Assembly: GCF_003946305.1 (NCBI RefSeq)
Contig: NZ_RHNS01000015.1
Span: 1 to 63,792 of the forward strand
DNA: 63,792 bases
Source of the DNA: Lacticaseibacillus porcinae
GTDB lineage: Bacteria > Bacillota > Bacilli > Lactobacillales > Lactobacillaceae
Direction: 5' to 3'
Position 1 is the first letter of the stretch. Every line of letters starts with the position of its first letter. Under the pieces are notes generated by a model, which did no database searches, was not told the origin of the DNA, and saw nothing but the letters and a program-made list of their open reading frames with translations. A program made the translations under genes and the position numbers. Shown piece after piece: positions 1 through 8,517 of the stretch.

Positions 1-20
1 ACTTTATCAGAGAAATCAAA

Positions 21-60
21 AGTGGTGAACCACGATTCCGTCGAATCATGATCCACCACT
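21..60. repeat. Small palindrome at left edge
   Basis: Outer arms AGTGGTG and CACCACT enclose an inner GATTC/GAATC hairpin. It lies beyond the terminator of the alcohol dehydrogenase gene. No T-run follows directly, so it may be a terminator remnant or a small palindromic repeat belonging to whatever lies left of the window. Confidence 0.4.
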
Positions 61-84
61 AAGGTTAGACTGTTTGTGCGCAAC

Positions 85-141
85 AAAAAGATCCGCTCGC
101 AAAGCCACGTAGGAATGGCTGAACGAACGGATCTTTTCGTT
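85..141 (-). terminator. Terminator of the alcohol dehydrogenase gene
   Basis: Arms AAAAAGATCCG and CGGATCTTTT form a hairpin. Read on the minus strand it ends in a T-run, just after the dehydrogenase stop. It is also T-rich on the plus strand and may work both ways. Confidence 0.7.
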
Positions 142-156
142 TTTACTAATCAGAAA

Positions 157-1278
157 TTATTTACCAGGGACATAATCTTCGTCAATGACCAACACTGGCT
201 TGATGGTTTTACCAGAGCGAGAATCGGCGTTAGCTTCGTTGATTTGATCAAACTTGTAGAACTTTTCGGTTTTATCAAAGTCGAATTGACCAGCTTGATA
301 GAATTGGATCAAGCGAGGAACATCGATTTGGGGAATGGAGTCGCCCATGTTGACACCGACGATCTTCTTGTCATCGACACACAAGTCGTTCCAAGTGTCG
401 ACATCGATGTGGTTAGGGGTAACGGCGATGGTGGCAGTGGTGCCGCCTTGAGCTAAGACTTTGATGGAGTTTTCCATGACGGCAGTCACACCAGTGGTAT
501 CAACGGCCCAATCAACACCGTAGCCGCCAGTTAGATCTTTAACAGCTTTAACGACATCGACGTCTTTAGAGTTGATAGTGTCAGTGGCGCCGAGTTCTTT
601 AGCTAAAGCCAAACGAGAGTCGACGATATCGATGCCGATGACTTTGACACAGCCAGAGATCTTGCCAGCCATCATCGCAGCTAAACCAACAGCGCCAGTG
701 CCAAAGACGGCAATGGTGTCACCAGGCTTTGGTTGCAAAGTGTTCAACACCGTACCAGAGCCAGTGACATAGCCGCAACCCAGCGGGCCAAGCTTACGCA
801 AGTCGAGTTCTTTAGGGACTTTAACGGCGTTACGTTCGCGGACAACTGTTGTGGAAGTGAAACTCGATTGATCAAACATATCCGCAACATGTTTGCCATC
901 TTCAGTGAAGTGGCTGGAGCCATCAGGACGAATCCCGGACAAATTGTTGTGGGCGTAGTTTTCACATTGCGTTGGAATGCCTTTTAAACAAGACTTACAT
1001 TGACCACAAGCATAAAATGACAATACCACATGGTCGCCTGGTTGAAATTGGGTGACTTCTGGACCAACTTTTTCAACGATACCTGAACCTTCATGGCCTA
1101 AAACAATCGGATAGTCGATCACGGCGTCGCCGATCCGCAAGGCTTCGTCTGAGTGGCAGATACCACTGGCGACCATATGGACTTGGATATCATCTGGGCC
1201 CATAGGTGCAAGTTCAATATCATCTTTGATCACAAATGGATCATTTTGCTTTTCAACAACCGCTGCTTTGATTTTCAT
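157..1278 (-). CDS. Zinc-dependent alcohol dehydrogenase (aryl-alcohol type)
   Basis: A 373-aa medium-chain dehydrogenase that interconverts alcohols and aldehydes with NAD(P). The N-terminal half carries catalytic-zinc ligands in GICHSD and GHEGSGIVEKVG and the four-cysteine structural-zinc loop (CGQCKSC and a following C). The Rossmann half contains GTGAVGLAAMMAGK. The layout resembles aryl/benzyl-alcohol dehydrogenases; the substrate cannot be read from sequence. I chose the ATG at 1278 because CAGGAGGG lies 8 nt upstream; a longer reading frame adds 12 residues without a ribosome site. It appears monocistronic, downstream of an AraC regulator on the same strand, with a cre-like site upstream that suggests carbon catabolite control. 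Confidence 0.93.
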   Translation of the reverse strand: MKIKAAVVEKQNDPFVIKDDIELAPMGPDDIQVHMVASGICHSDEALRIGDAVIDYPIVLGHEGSGIVEKVGPEVTQFQPGDHVVLSFYACGQCKSCLKGIPTQCENYAHNNLSGIRPDGSSHFTEDGKHVADMFDQSSFTSTTVVRERNAVKVPKELDLRKLGPLGCGYVTGSGTVLNTLQPKPGDTIAVFGTGAVGLAAMMAGKISGCVKVIGIDIVDSRLALAKELGATDTINSKDVDVVKAVKDLTGGYGVDWAVDTTGVTAVMENSIKVLAQGGTTATIAVTPNHIDVDTWNDLCVDDKKIVGVNMGDSIPQIDVPRLIQFYQAGQFDFDKTEKFYKFDQINEANADSRSGKTIKPVLVIDEDYVPGK

Positions 1279-1335
1279 TGGTGGATCCCTCCTGAATTGG
1301 TTTACAGCGTTCATTATTTCACAAAATCACATTAA

Positions 1336-1349
1336 ATCAAGCGCTTACA
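1336..1349 (-). promoter_or_regulatory. cre-like site upstream of the alcohol dehydrogenase
   Basis: On the minus strand this reads TGTAAGCGCTTGAT, which matches the left half and CG centre of the CcpA cre consensus but departs at the last positions. It lies about 60 bp before the start codon, a position compatible with CcpA repression. Confidence 0.5.
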
Positions 1350-1467
1350 TTATTTATCACAACATATGTTCCGATACGATCGACGATATTGAAACAGTCA
1401 TTACCTTGATGATGACGCGATTTACCGTCAGACGAAACAGTTTGCTGACAACTGTAATGGAACATAT

Positions 1468-2472
1468 CTACAGTTGATCGATGAATGACGAATTAGCAGC
1501 GTTTTGGCGGTCAAACCGTGGCGCGTGGCCGTATTTTTCAGCGTATTTATGATAGAAAAAGCTTTTATTCCGGATGCCAACTGCCGTGCAGATCTCAGTG
1601 ATCGGCGTTTGGGTGTTTTGAATCAAGTCGTGAGCGCGCAACAAGCGTTCTTCAGTTAACGCCACAGAGAATGGTTTGCCGACGACTTTGGTGAATAAGT
1701 TGCTGAGGTAGTTTTTGTTGTAGGCGAATTCGGCAGCCAAGTCATTAAGGGTCAGTTTTTGATAATGGCTGCGGATCTCGTCAAGCATTTGCATCGCGAG
1801 CAGTTCGCTTGGCGACAATTGTTGGGCAGTGGTCGGATAATGCCGCACTAATAACGCGATCAAAATCGTCAATTGCGCTTGAATGATGGTGTCGGCAAAG
1901 TCGCGTTGTTGATAATATTCACAAATCAACGCTTCAAGAATGGTTTGAATTTCCGGTTGCGCGGTTTGCTTGGCTTGAAATAATAAATGCCGCTGTTGGG
2001 TGGTGTCGGCGTGATTCAACAAGAAATCGTAGAACACACTTTTTTGTGCTTGCAGCTGCGTCAGCAAGTCCAGCGATAAATTGCGGTCGCGAAACAAAAC
2101 GTTGATCATGAGATCATCAGCGCCTAATGCTTTGATCGCATGTTGACTGCCAATATCAAGTAACAACACATCACCTTGATCTAAGTGCAAGGGTTGGCCA
2201 TCGACGACTTCATCAGCACTGCCGCGCAACATATAGTTGATCTCAAAAAATTGATGAGTGTGTAGTGGATAGTCAGCAAAGCGGTTATGTTTGCGAATGC
2301 TGACGCTACTGTTATTGAAGAAATAGTCATTCAACACTGGCATTTGGGTTTGGGAAGTTGCTAGCGTATCGATGGCTGCTGGGGGAATGTCGTCGGCGAC
2401 CATGTGGCTGTGTTGTTGTTGCCGTTCAACTGAGGTTAAGGCTTGCAGTGATTTTAAAACCGTGATATCCAT
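1468..2472 (-). CDS. AraC family transcriptional regulator
   Basis: A 334-aa regulator. Residues about 60-150 look like a cupin-type sensing domain (RFADYPLHTHQFFEINYMLRG, with the DQGDVLLLDIG strand pair). The last 100 residues form the two-helix-turn-helix AraC domain, with LNDLAAEFAYNKNYLSNLFTKVVG and ITEICTAVGIRNKSFFYHKYAEKYG. I used the ATG at 2472 with GGAGG upstream; an upstream in-frame start adds 16 residues and lacks a good ribosome site. It is transcribed away from the deo operon and towards the alcohol dehydrogenase, so either may be a target, but nothing in the sequence settles that. The effector is probably a small sugar or aromatic compound. Confidence 0.9.
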   Translation of the reverse strand: MDITVLKSLQALTSVERQQQHSHMVADDIPPAAIDTLATSQTQMPVLNDYFFNNSSVSIRKHNRFADYPLHTHQFFEINYMLRGSADEVVDGQPLHLDQGDVLLLDIGSQHAIKALGADDLMINVLFRDRNLSLDLLTQLQAQKSVFYDFLLNHADTTQQRHLLFQAKQTAQPEIQTILEALICEYYQQRDFADTIIQAQLTILIALLVRHYPTTAQQLSPSELLAMQMLDEIRSHYQKLTLNDLAAEFAYNKNYLSNLFTKVVGKPFSVALTEERLLRAHDLIQNTQTPITEICTAVGIRNKSFFYHKYAEKYGHAPRFDRQNAANSSFIDQL

Positions 2473-2593
2473 GTGCCGCCTCCGACTTAGAATAGCTTTA
2501 ATATAACATTGACCAGACATGTCGTGCGATCTTTTTCAAAAAGCACACATTTCATGGTATGCTTAAGGCAAATCAGCAAAAGGGAGCGATTAC

Positions 2594-3262
2594 ATGTTGA
2601 GCCTTGCCAAGTATATTGACCATACGTTATTAGCCCCAGATGCCACGCAAGCGCAAATTGATACCGTTATCTCACAAGCTAAAGAATATGGTTTTGCCAG
2701 TGTCTGCGTGAATCCTTATTGGGTGCCGCGCGCCCATGCGGCGTTGCGCGATTCTGATGTCAAAGTGTGTACGGTGATCGGCTTTCCGCTAGGGGCGAAT
2801 ACCACTTTTGTGAAAGTCGCTGAAGCCAATCACGCACTTGATGAAGGTGCCCAAGAAATCGACATGGTGTTGAATATCGGTGAATTGAAATTTGGTCATG
2901 ACGATCACGTCAAAGCCGACATTCAAGCAGTTGCTAGTGCCACTCATGCCAAAGGTGGTTTGTTGAAGGTGATCATCGAAGCCGCATCGTTGACTGATCA
3001 ACAGAAAGTCCGCGCTTGCGAACTCGCTGAACAAGCCGACGCTGATTTTGTCAAAACCTCTACCGGCTTTGCTAAAGGCGGCGCCACGGTGCATGATGTG
3101 GTGCTGATGAAACAGGCAGTCGGTACCCGTTTAGGGGTCAAAGCGGCTGGTGGTATTCACACATTAGCCCAAGCCAAGGCTTTGATCGAAGCTGGGGCCA
3201 CTCGCATCGGCGCTAGTGCAGGCGTGGAAATCTTGAAGGAGGCTGAACATGAGCAAATTTAA
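2594..3262 (+). CDS. deoC: Deoxyribose-phosphate aldolase DeoC
   Basis: A 222-aa class I aldolase that splits 2-deoxyribose 5-phosphate into glyceraldehyde 3-phosphate and acetaldehyde, the last step of deoxynucleoside use. The Schiff-base lysine is K154 in DFVKTSTGF, and EIDMVLNIG provides the other conserved active-site stretch. Length is normal for the bacterial family. The ATG at 2594 is preceded by AGGGAG. It is the first gene of a tight operon and overlaps deoB by 14 nt. Products feed glycolysis, and the acetaldehyde could be reduced by an alcohol dehydrogenase such as the nearby one, though that link is inference. Confidence 0.97.
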   Translation: MLSLAKYIDHTLLAPDATQAQIDTVISQAKEYGFASVCVNPYWVPRAHAALRDSDVKVCTVIGFPLGANTTFVKVAEANHALDEGAQEIDMVLNIGELKFGHDDHVKADIQAVASATHAKGGLLKVIIEAASLTDQQKVRACELAEQADADFVKTSTGFAKGGATVHDVVLMKQAVGTRLGVKAAGGIHTLAQAKALIEAGATRIGASAGVEILKEAEHEQI

Positions 3263-4439
3263 CCGGGTCATCGCGATCGTCACCGATTCTATCGGCATTG
3301 GGGAAGCCCCAGATGCCGCCAAATATCATGATCTCGGTGCGGATACCTTAGGGCATATCGGAGATCATTTTGATGGGGATCTCTGTTTGCCGAATTGGCA
3401 ACATTTAGGCCTTGGGAATATTCAACGGCCGCGACCGATTTTAGGCGCCGGTCCAGTGCCTGATCCTAAGGGTTACTATGGCAAAATGTTTGAGATCTCT
3501 GCTGGCAAAGACTCGATGGATGGCCACTGGGAAATGATGGGGTTGCCAGTCACGCAACCATTAGGCTTTTTCCCAGCAGGTTTCCCAGATGCGTTGATTC
3601 AAAAAATCGAAGCTTTCTCAAAACGTAAAGTGATCGTCAATCTCCCATATTCTGGGACCGAAGTGATCAAAAAATATGGCGAGCAACAACTGCAAACTGG
3701 CGACTTGATCGTGTATACTTCCGGCGACTCAGTATTGCAAATCGCTGCTAACACTGCGGTTATTCCATTAGAAGAGTTGTATCGCATTTGTGAATATGCC
3801 CGCAGTATCACGATCGACGAGTATCACATCGGTCGGGTGATCGCGCGGCCATATGTTGGGGATGCGGCAGATAACTTTACCCGCACTTCTGATCGCCATG
3901 ACTACACCCTGAAACCGACGGCGCCGACGGACTTAGATCGCTTGCAACAAGCAGGCGTCCCGACTTATGGAATCGGGAAGATCAACGATATCTTCTCTGG
4001 GATCGGCTTAGATGACGGCGTACACACCGTATCTAATGACGACGGCATGGTCAAAACCATTCAAGTGGCGCAGTCTGATCGCAAAGGGTTTATTTTCACG
4101 AACTTAGTCGACTTTGATGCGATGTATGGTCATCGTCGCAATGCCCAAGGAGACGGCGAAGCGTTGATGGCGTTTGATCAACGGTTAGGCGAATTGTTGC
4201 ATGTGTTGAAACCAGATGATTTGTTGTTGATCACTTCCGATCATGGCAATGATCCTGCCTTTCGTGGCACTGACCATACTCGCGAATATGTACCGTTGAT
4301 CGCTTATAGTCCAAGTTTACAGCAATCAGGTGATCTCGGGGTTCGCAGTCCATTTTCTGATTTTGGGGCCACGATCCTCGACAACTTCAATGTCCCTGCT
4401 GGTGAATTCGGACAATCATTCCTGTCGCAACTACAATAG
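3249..4439 (+). CDS. deoB: Phosphopentomutase DeoB
   Basis: A 396-aa metal-dependent mutase of the alkaline-phosphatase superfamily. It converts (deoxy)ribose 1-phosphate to the 5-phosphate, linking the nucleoside phosphorylase to DeoC. Metal-binding signatures are visible: the N-terminal [12 protein letters not shown], the central [15 protein letters not shown] and the late SDHGNDP followed by [10 protein letters not shown]. Full length for the family. The start lies inside the end of deoC (14-nt overlap), with GGAGG within deoC's last codons, so translation is coupled. deoD follows after 11 nt. Confidence 0.97.
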   Translation: MSKFNRVIAIVTDSIGIGEAPDAAKYHDLGADTLGHIGDHFDGDLCLPNWQHLGLGNIQRPRPILGAGPVPDPKGYYGKMFEISAGKDSMDGHWEMMGLPVTQPLGFFPAGFPDALIQKIEAFSKRKVIVNLPYSGTEVIKKYGEQQLQTGDLIVYTSGDSVLQIAANTAVIPLEELYRICEYARSITIDEYHIGRVIARPYVGDAADNFTRTSDRHDYTLKPTAPTDLDRLQQAGVPTYGIGKINDIFSGIGLDDGVHTVSNDDGMVKTIQVAQSDRKGFIFTNLVDFDAMYGHRRNAQGDGEALMAFDQRLGELLHVLKPDDLLLITSDHGNDPAFRGTDHTREYVPLIAYSPSLQQSGDLGVRSPFSDFGATILDNFNVPAGEFGQSFLSQLQ

Positions 4440-4450
4440 GAGGTCAGGTC

Positions 4451-5158
4451 ATGAGTACACATATTGATGCACCAAAGTCTGCGATCGCGCCGATTGTTTT
4501 ACTGCCAGGCGATCCACTGCGAGCGAAGTATATTGCCGAAACCTATTTAACGGATGCCAAATGTTACAACACAGTCCGCAACGCTTTTGGTTATACCGGT
4601 TACTTTGAAGGTGTCCGCGTATCCGTGCAAGCGACTGGCATGGGGATCCCGTCAATGAGTATTTACGCCACCGAGTTGATGGTGGATTATGATGTGCAAG
4701 TGTTGATCCGTGTAGGCACTGCAGGCGGATTGAGTCCAGACGTGCATGTCCGCGATGTGGTGTTAGCCCAAGGGTCGACCACTGATTCATCGATCATTCT
4801 CAATACCTTTGGTGCGGGGATGTATTTTGCCCCGCTGGCTGACTTCAAATTACTGGATGCCGCATATCATCAAGCCCAAGCACAAGGCTTAGCGGTGCAA
4901 GTGGGCAATGTCCTTGGGGAAGATCGCTTCTATAATGATGAAATGGATCGCCACAAGCTGATCAAATATGGCGTGTTTGCCACTGAAATGGAAACGCCAG
5001 CGCTTTATCTGCTAGCGCGAAAGTATCAAAGGCAAGCGTTATCGATTTTAACAGTGTCCAATCATTTGGTGACTGGAGAAGAAACCACCGCCATCGAACG
5101 ACAAACGAGTTTTGATGACATGATCGCGCTTGCATTTGCGATTGTAAAGGGATTGTAA
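4451..5158 (+). CDS. deoD: Purine nucleoside phosphorylase DeoD (Asp to Asn at the catalytic position)
   Basis: A 235-aa hexameric-type nucleoside phosphorylase that releases purine bases and pentose 1-phosphate. Family signatures are [30 protein letters not shown] and the [10 protein letters not shown] nucleoside-binding motif. In E. coli DeoD, Asp204 protonates the purine N7 and Arg217 assists. Here the aligned segment reads [10 protein letters not shown], with Asn204 in place of Asp, while the arginine in IERQTSF is kept. This could alter substrate range. AGGAGG precedes the ATG. It is last in the deoCBD operon and is followed by a clear terminator. Confidence 0.93.
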   Translation: MSTHIDAPKSAIAPIVLLPGDPLRAKYIAETYLTDAKCYNTVRNAFGYTGYFEGVRVSVQATGMGIPSMSIYATELMVDYDVQVLIRVGTAGGLSPDVHVRDVVLAQGSTTDSSIILNTFGAGMYFAPLADFKLLDAAYHQAQAQGLAVQVGNVLGEDRFYNDEMDRHKLIKYGVFATEMETPALYLLARKYQRQALSILTVSNHLVTGEETTAIERQTSFDDMIALAFAIVKGL

Positions 5159-5164
5159 TATTAC

Positions 5165-5202
5165 GCCGACAACCGTGGCCAGCCCCGACTTGTCGGCTTT
5201 TT
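5165..5202 (+). terminator. deoCBD terminator
   Basis: GCCGACAA pairs with TTGTCGGC and is followed by five T residues, 6 nt after the deoD stop. Confidence 0.9.
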
Positions 5203-5334
5203 GTATGCCCAGTGAAGCATTTGCGAACACGTATTCGGGTGTGCAAATCCCGTGATGGTGCTATTCTGAAACTATCTATTTAAGAAAATTTAAGCTATTA
5301 AAAGTGTCCTTAAGTTTTGATTGGAGGAATCTAG

Positions 5335-6894
5335 ATGACAGAGTCAAAAAAGGCCTTTGCGATCGCTGCAGGTTTAGCTGGGGTTGCAGGTGCTGCCACA
5401 TTAGTCGCTGCACCAAATACTGTTAGCGCATCGACTGGTACCGTCACCTATTCAGAAGGTGCGACCACAGTTTGGCAAACGCCAGCTTTCAACACTGTGC
5501 AACGTTACGTAGTCAAAGACCAGTCCATCGCTATTGTCGGCCAAAAAACCGTCAACGGTACTATTTGGTATCAAATCGGCACAAACGAGTGGATTCCTGA
5601 AATCTACCTCCATGTGGATGGCGCAACGCCACAAGCCACTAGCACAGCGAATGTGAAGACGGCTGCGACTACCACCGCGACTGGGACTTTCCAAGTTGAA
5701 GCCACTTATACTGAAGGCGCTGTAACTATTTGGAACAGCACCAACTATTCTGATGCTTCAGGCAAGTATTTAACCACTGATGCCACTGCAACGGCTGTAT
5801 CCACAGTCCAAGCTAACGGTGAAACTTGGTACAAGTTGGCTAACGGCGGCTATGTGCCTGCACGTTTTGCTGCTAAAGCTGGTAGTGCCCAAGCAGTAGC
5901 TGCTACTCAACCAGCTGCCACTGCAACGCAAGCAGCAACAACGACAGCACCAGCTGCTGCGACGACTACGCCTGCAGCAGACACGACCAACACTACCACT
6001 GGCACGACAGCAGAAGATACGGCAAACACTGCCACGACTGCTGCTGCCGCAACATCCACGACTAGTGCAGCGCCTACCACTGCTGCGACGACCACTGCCA
6101 CTGCTACCCAAGCACCAGCAGCAGCTCAAAGCACCGCAACGCCTGCCACTAGTGCCACGACTGCCACCGCAACGCAAACTTTGAAAGTGACTTACACAGA
6201 CTCTGTTGTTACTGAATGGAAGTCTGCAAGCTACTCTCAAGCTGCTGGCAAGTATTTGGCACCAAACCAAACCGTTACTGCAGTTGGGACCACCACTGCA
6301 AATGGTGAAACTTGGTATCAATTAAGCGACGGCAACTTTGTTTCAGCTCGCTTCTTCGGCGCTCAAGGCACCGCTAACAGTAGCAAAGCCACGACCACTA
6401 CACCTGCACCTCAAGCGACAGCGACGACTAGTACGCCAGCTGCAACGCCTGCAAAGACGACCACACCTGCTAAAGTGGCAACACCAGCAGCTACGACGCC
6501 AACGACTTCTGCAAGTGCAAATGGCACTCGTGCTGCTCGGATCGCAGCGGTGATCAACGTGGCCAAAGCGCAACTTGGTAAGCCATATGTTTGGGGCGGC
6601 AAAGGCCCTAACAGCTTTGATTGCTCTGGTTTAACGCACTACGCTTACTTAAACGGTGCAAACAAAGAAATCGGTGGTTACACCGGTGCCCAAGAATACT
6701 CTGGGACTGTGGTTTCCATTGCGAACTTACAAGTTGGGGACTTAGTGTTCTGGGGTACTCGTGGTGCCACTTATCACGTGGCGATTTACCTTGGCGGTGG
6801 CCAATACATCGCTGCCCCTCAACCAGGCGAAAACGTCAAAATTTCTTCGATTTCCAGTTACTTTGCACCATCCTTCGGGGTCCGCGTTTTGTAA
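5335..6894 (+). CDS. Secreted NlpC/P60 peptidoglycan endopeptidase with SH3-like repeats
   Basis: A 519-aa secreted wall hydrolase, probably a gamma-D-Glu-diamino-acid endopeptidase. A signal peptide spans about residues 1-33 (AGLAGVAGAATLVAA, then NTVSAS). Three SH3-like wall-binding repeats follow at about 35-88, 120-182 and 283-343, each with a WYQ/WYK core, separated by Ala/Thr-rich linkers. The NlpC/P60 domain fills about 400-519; likely catalytic residues are Cys430 in FDCSGL and His481 in TYHVAIYLG. GGAGG precedes the ATG. It forms its own unit. The catalytic domain closely resembles that of the hydrolase at 14684, but the binding repeats differ, which points to module exchange. Confidence 0.95.
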   Translation: MTESKKAFAIAAGLAGVAGAATLVAAPNTVSASTGTVTYSEGATTVWQTPAFNTVQRYVVKDQSIAIVGQKTVNGTIWYQIGTNEWIPEIYLHVDGATPQATSTANVKTAATTTATGTFQVEATYTEGAVTIWNSTNYSDASGKYLTTDATATAVSTVQANGETWYKLANGGYVPARFAAKAGSAQAVAATQPAATATQAATTTAPAAATTTPAADTTNTTTGTTAEDTANTATTAAAATSTTSAAPTTAATTTATATQAPAAAQSTATPATSATTATATQTLKVTYTDSVVTEWKSASYSQAAGKYLAPNQTVTAVGTTTANGETWYQLSDGNFVSARFFGAQGTANSSKATTTTPAPQATATTSTPAATPAKTTTPAKVATPAATTPTTSASANGTRAARIAAVINVAKAQLGKPYVWGGKGPNSFDCSGLTHYAYLNGANKEIGGYTGAQEYSGTVVSIANLQVGDLVFWGTRGATYHVAIYLGGGQYIAAPQPGENVKISSISSYFAPSFGVRVL

Positions 6895-6907
6895 TTGCCA
6901 ATCAAAA

Positions 6908-6939
6908 AGCGTCGAACATTGTGTTCGGCGCTTTTTTTT
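6908..6939 (+). terminator. Terminator after the NlpC/P60 gene
   Basis: AGCGTCGAACA pairs with TGTTCGGCGCT (one mismatch) and ends in an eight-T run. Confidence 0.88.
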
Positions 6940-6946
6940 GTGCCCA

Positions 6947-7023
6947 GTGGTTTTTGAGGCGAACTTAGGTGACTGAGTAGCCTCAAGCGTAGCTAGTCGT
7001 GTTACCGTTGCCTCAAAAACCAC
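6947..7023. repeat. Inverted repeat between convergent genes
   Basis: Perfect 14-bp arms GTGGTTTTTGAGGC and GCCTCAAAAACCAC lie 49 bp apart, just before the stop of the minus-strand operon. The centre is not obviously coding. It may be a small palindromic repeat or part of the minus-strand transcript end. Confidence 0.6.
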
Positions 7024-7027
7024 GCGG

Positions 7028-7849
7028 TTAAGCTAAATACCGCCCCATGATCGTCAACCAATGGCTCAACTCCAATTTTCTCACTGTCCCTAAACCAGGG
7101 AAATGATCTAATGACAACATGGTCTCTAAAGCGTCAGTGCGTGCATCAGGATGCATCGCAAGCCACGGCGCAAGCGTCGCTCGGGCTTCAAAGAATTTGG
7201 TGCCAGGATCTTGATAATCGTCATTATTGACCGATACAAAATGCCGCACCCACAGCTGGCCATGTTCGCAATATAGCCAATGCATCGCGATCGCGCGTTG
7301 TGGATACCCATGTTCATCAAAATGATGTGTACTCAAAGGATAATCAGCAAAGCCGACGCCAGGCAGTTGACTGCGAGAATATTGATAGAACTCCCGTTGC
7401 ACTTGATAATAATCTTCTGTTCGTCCGCGGGTGGGATAATGGTCTTCTAAATAAATCGCTTGGGGTAGGTGCATCGCACGCACGCGAGCGGTATTAGGCA
7501 CCATGGCCAATTGCTCAGGTGGTAGCAGTTGCACTTGACCAAAAGTTTGGGCGATCACGAGATCTGCAGGCAACACGTCAAAATATCGCGCTGTCGCTAT
7601 TGGCTTTGGTAAAGGCTCAGGTAATACGTGTTTGGGGTGTGATAATAACCCGTATTGGCCAACTTGCGGATTTTTAACGACGAATAATGGCTGGTCGGCT
7701 TTTTCAAACGCTTTGACGACGCCGACTAACGCAGGAATATCTTTGACCGGTTCGATCACCGGAATAATATTCGGGCTCAAAGTTTTGGCCATGGTTTTAA
7801 GGGCGAGCAAGTCATATTGCCGCCCGCGGATCAAGGGGTAATATTTCAT
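7028..7849 (-). CDS. sce7725 family (beta-protein-like) protein
   Basis: A 273-aa protein opening with YYPLIRGRQYDLLALK and IIPVIEPVKD, the hallmark of the sce7725/beta-protein family; later stretches such as RHFVSVNNDD and the DPGTKFFEAR segment also fit. The family has no firm biochemical role but often travels with nuclease-like genes on mobile or defence-type loci. The start overlaps the stop of the upstream nuclease-fold gene by 4 nt (ATGA), so it is translationally coupled to it. It is last in a three-gene minus-strand operon. A regulatory or effector part of that module is inference. Confidence 0.8.
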   Translation of the reverse strand: MKYYPLIRGRQYDLLALKTMAKTLSPNIIPVIEPVKDIPALVGVVKAFEKADQPLFVVKNPQVGQYGLLSHPKHVLPEPLPKPIATARYFDVLPADLVIAQTFGQVQLLPPEQLAMVPNTARVRAMHLPQAIYLEDHYPTRGRTEDYYQVQREFYQYSRSQLPGVGFADYPLSTHHFDEHGYPQRAIAMHWLYCEHGQLWVRHFVSVNNDDYQDPGTKFFEARATLAPWLAMHPDARTDALETMLSLDHFPGLGTVRKLELSHWLTIMGRYLA

Positions 7850-8517
7850 TGATCTGCCGCCATTTTCAATTCAGCTAATTCTGCTGTCAAGGCATCAACT
7901 TCTGCTTGCAAGGCGTCGATGGTGTCACTGTGCAATTTGTCGACAAATTGATCATACAAGTTTGCGTCAGGGTCATAAACTTGATAATCTGCCGAGCGTT
8001 TACGTAATTCCCGCAACAGTTGCTCATTTGAAAAGGCCCCAAGTCCACGCTTAACGCGCTTGGCTTTGTTGACTTCCCGATCCAAACTGGCAATAAAACG
8101 CTCGGTTAACGCCGCCTCATCAACTTGCAACGCTTGATGGCGCGCAGGCTTGGCAATGGTCAATGCACCAGGCGCTAGCGGCGGTTGTGAACTTTCAGCG
8201 ATGGCTTCTGGATCAAAGGCCCGATAAGTCATCACTCCGATGTGTTCAGGGATCTCCGCTTTGAGTTTGGGATACAAAGTCGCGGGGAAAACAAAATAAT
8301 TGTAATTCCCGATAAACGACAGTTTCGCATTGGAGTGAAAGTCCGCTTTCGTCACTTTCAGTTCAAAACACCGCCAAATGCCGTCGTTTTGACGCACTAA
8401 AGTGTCCACGATCCCAGCGTTGTCAGGCATGGTAACTTCTTCAACGGCAGTGGCGCCTTGTTCTTCCCAATAAGCATATAACGTTTTTTCCAAATCAAGG
8501 GTCAAATCAGTTTTCAT
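7846..8517 (-). CDS. MmcB-like PD-(D/E)XK nuclease-fold protein
   Basis: A 223-aa protein with a PD-(D/E)XK-like core: an acidic residue in GIVDTLV, then the FELK motif in CFELKVTKADFHSN, followed by NYNYFVFPATLYPKL. This matches the MmcB-type DNA-repair/VRR-like fold. The C-terminal third is helical with a coiled-coil-like stretch from about 185. The ATG at 8517 overlaps the helicase stop as ATGA, and AAAGGA precedes it; a longer frame runs into the helicase and is rejected. It sits between a nuclease-helicase and an sce7725 protein, suggesting a shared DNA-processing task. Catalysis is not proven. Confidence 0.75.
   Translation of the reverse strand: MKTDLTLDLEKTLYAYWEEQGATAVEEVTMPDNAGIVDTLVRQNDGIWRCFELKVTKADFHSNAKLSFIGNYNYFVFPATLYPKLKAEIPEHIGVMTYRAFDPEAIAESSQPPLAPGALTIAKPARHQALQVDEAALTERFIASLDREVNKAKRVKRGLGAFSNEQLLRELRKRSADYQVYDPDANLYDQFVDKLHSDTIDALQAEVDALTAELAELKMAADQ

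Noticed and set aside
5770-6321. 183-codon Ser/Cys/Arg-rich minus-strand frame
   Set aside because: Antisense of the Ala/Thr-rich linkers of the NlpC/P60 hydrolase; low complexity and no ribosome site.
5880-6540. Repetitive Ala/Thr codons considered as a CRISPR-like or tandem-repeat array
   Set aside because: The repetition is codon-level low complexity in a secreted protein linker; there are no equal-length repeats with unique spacers.
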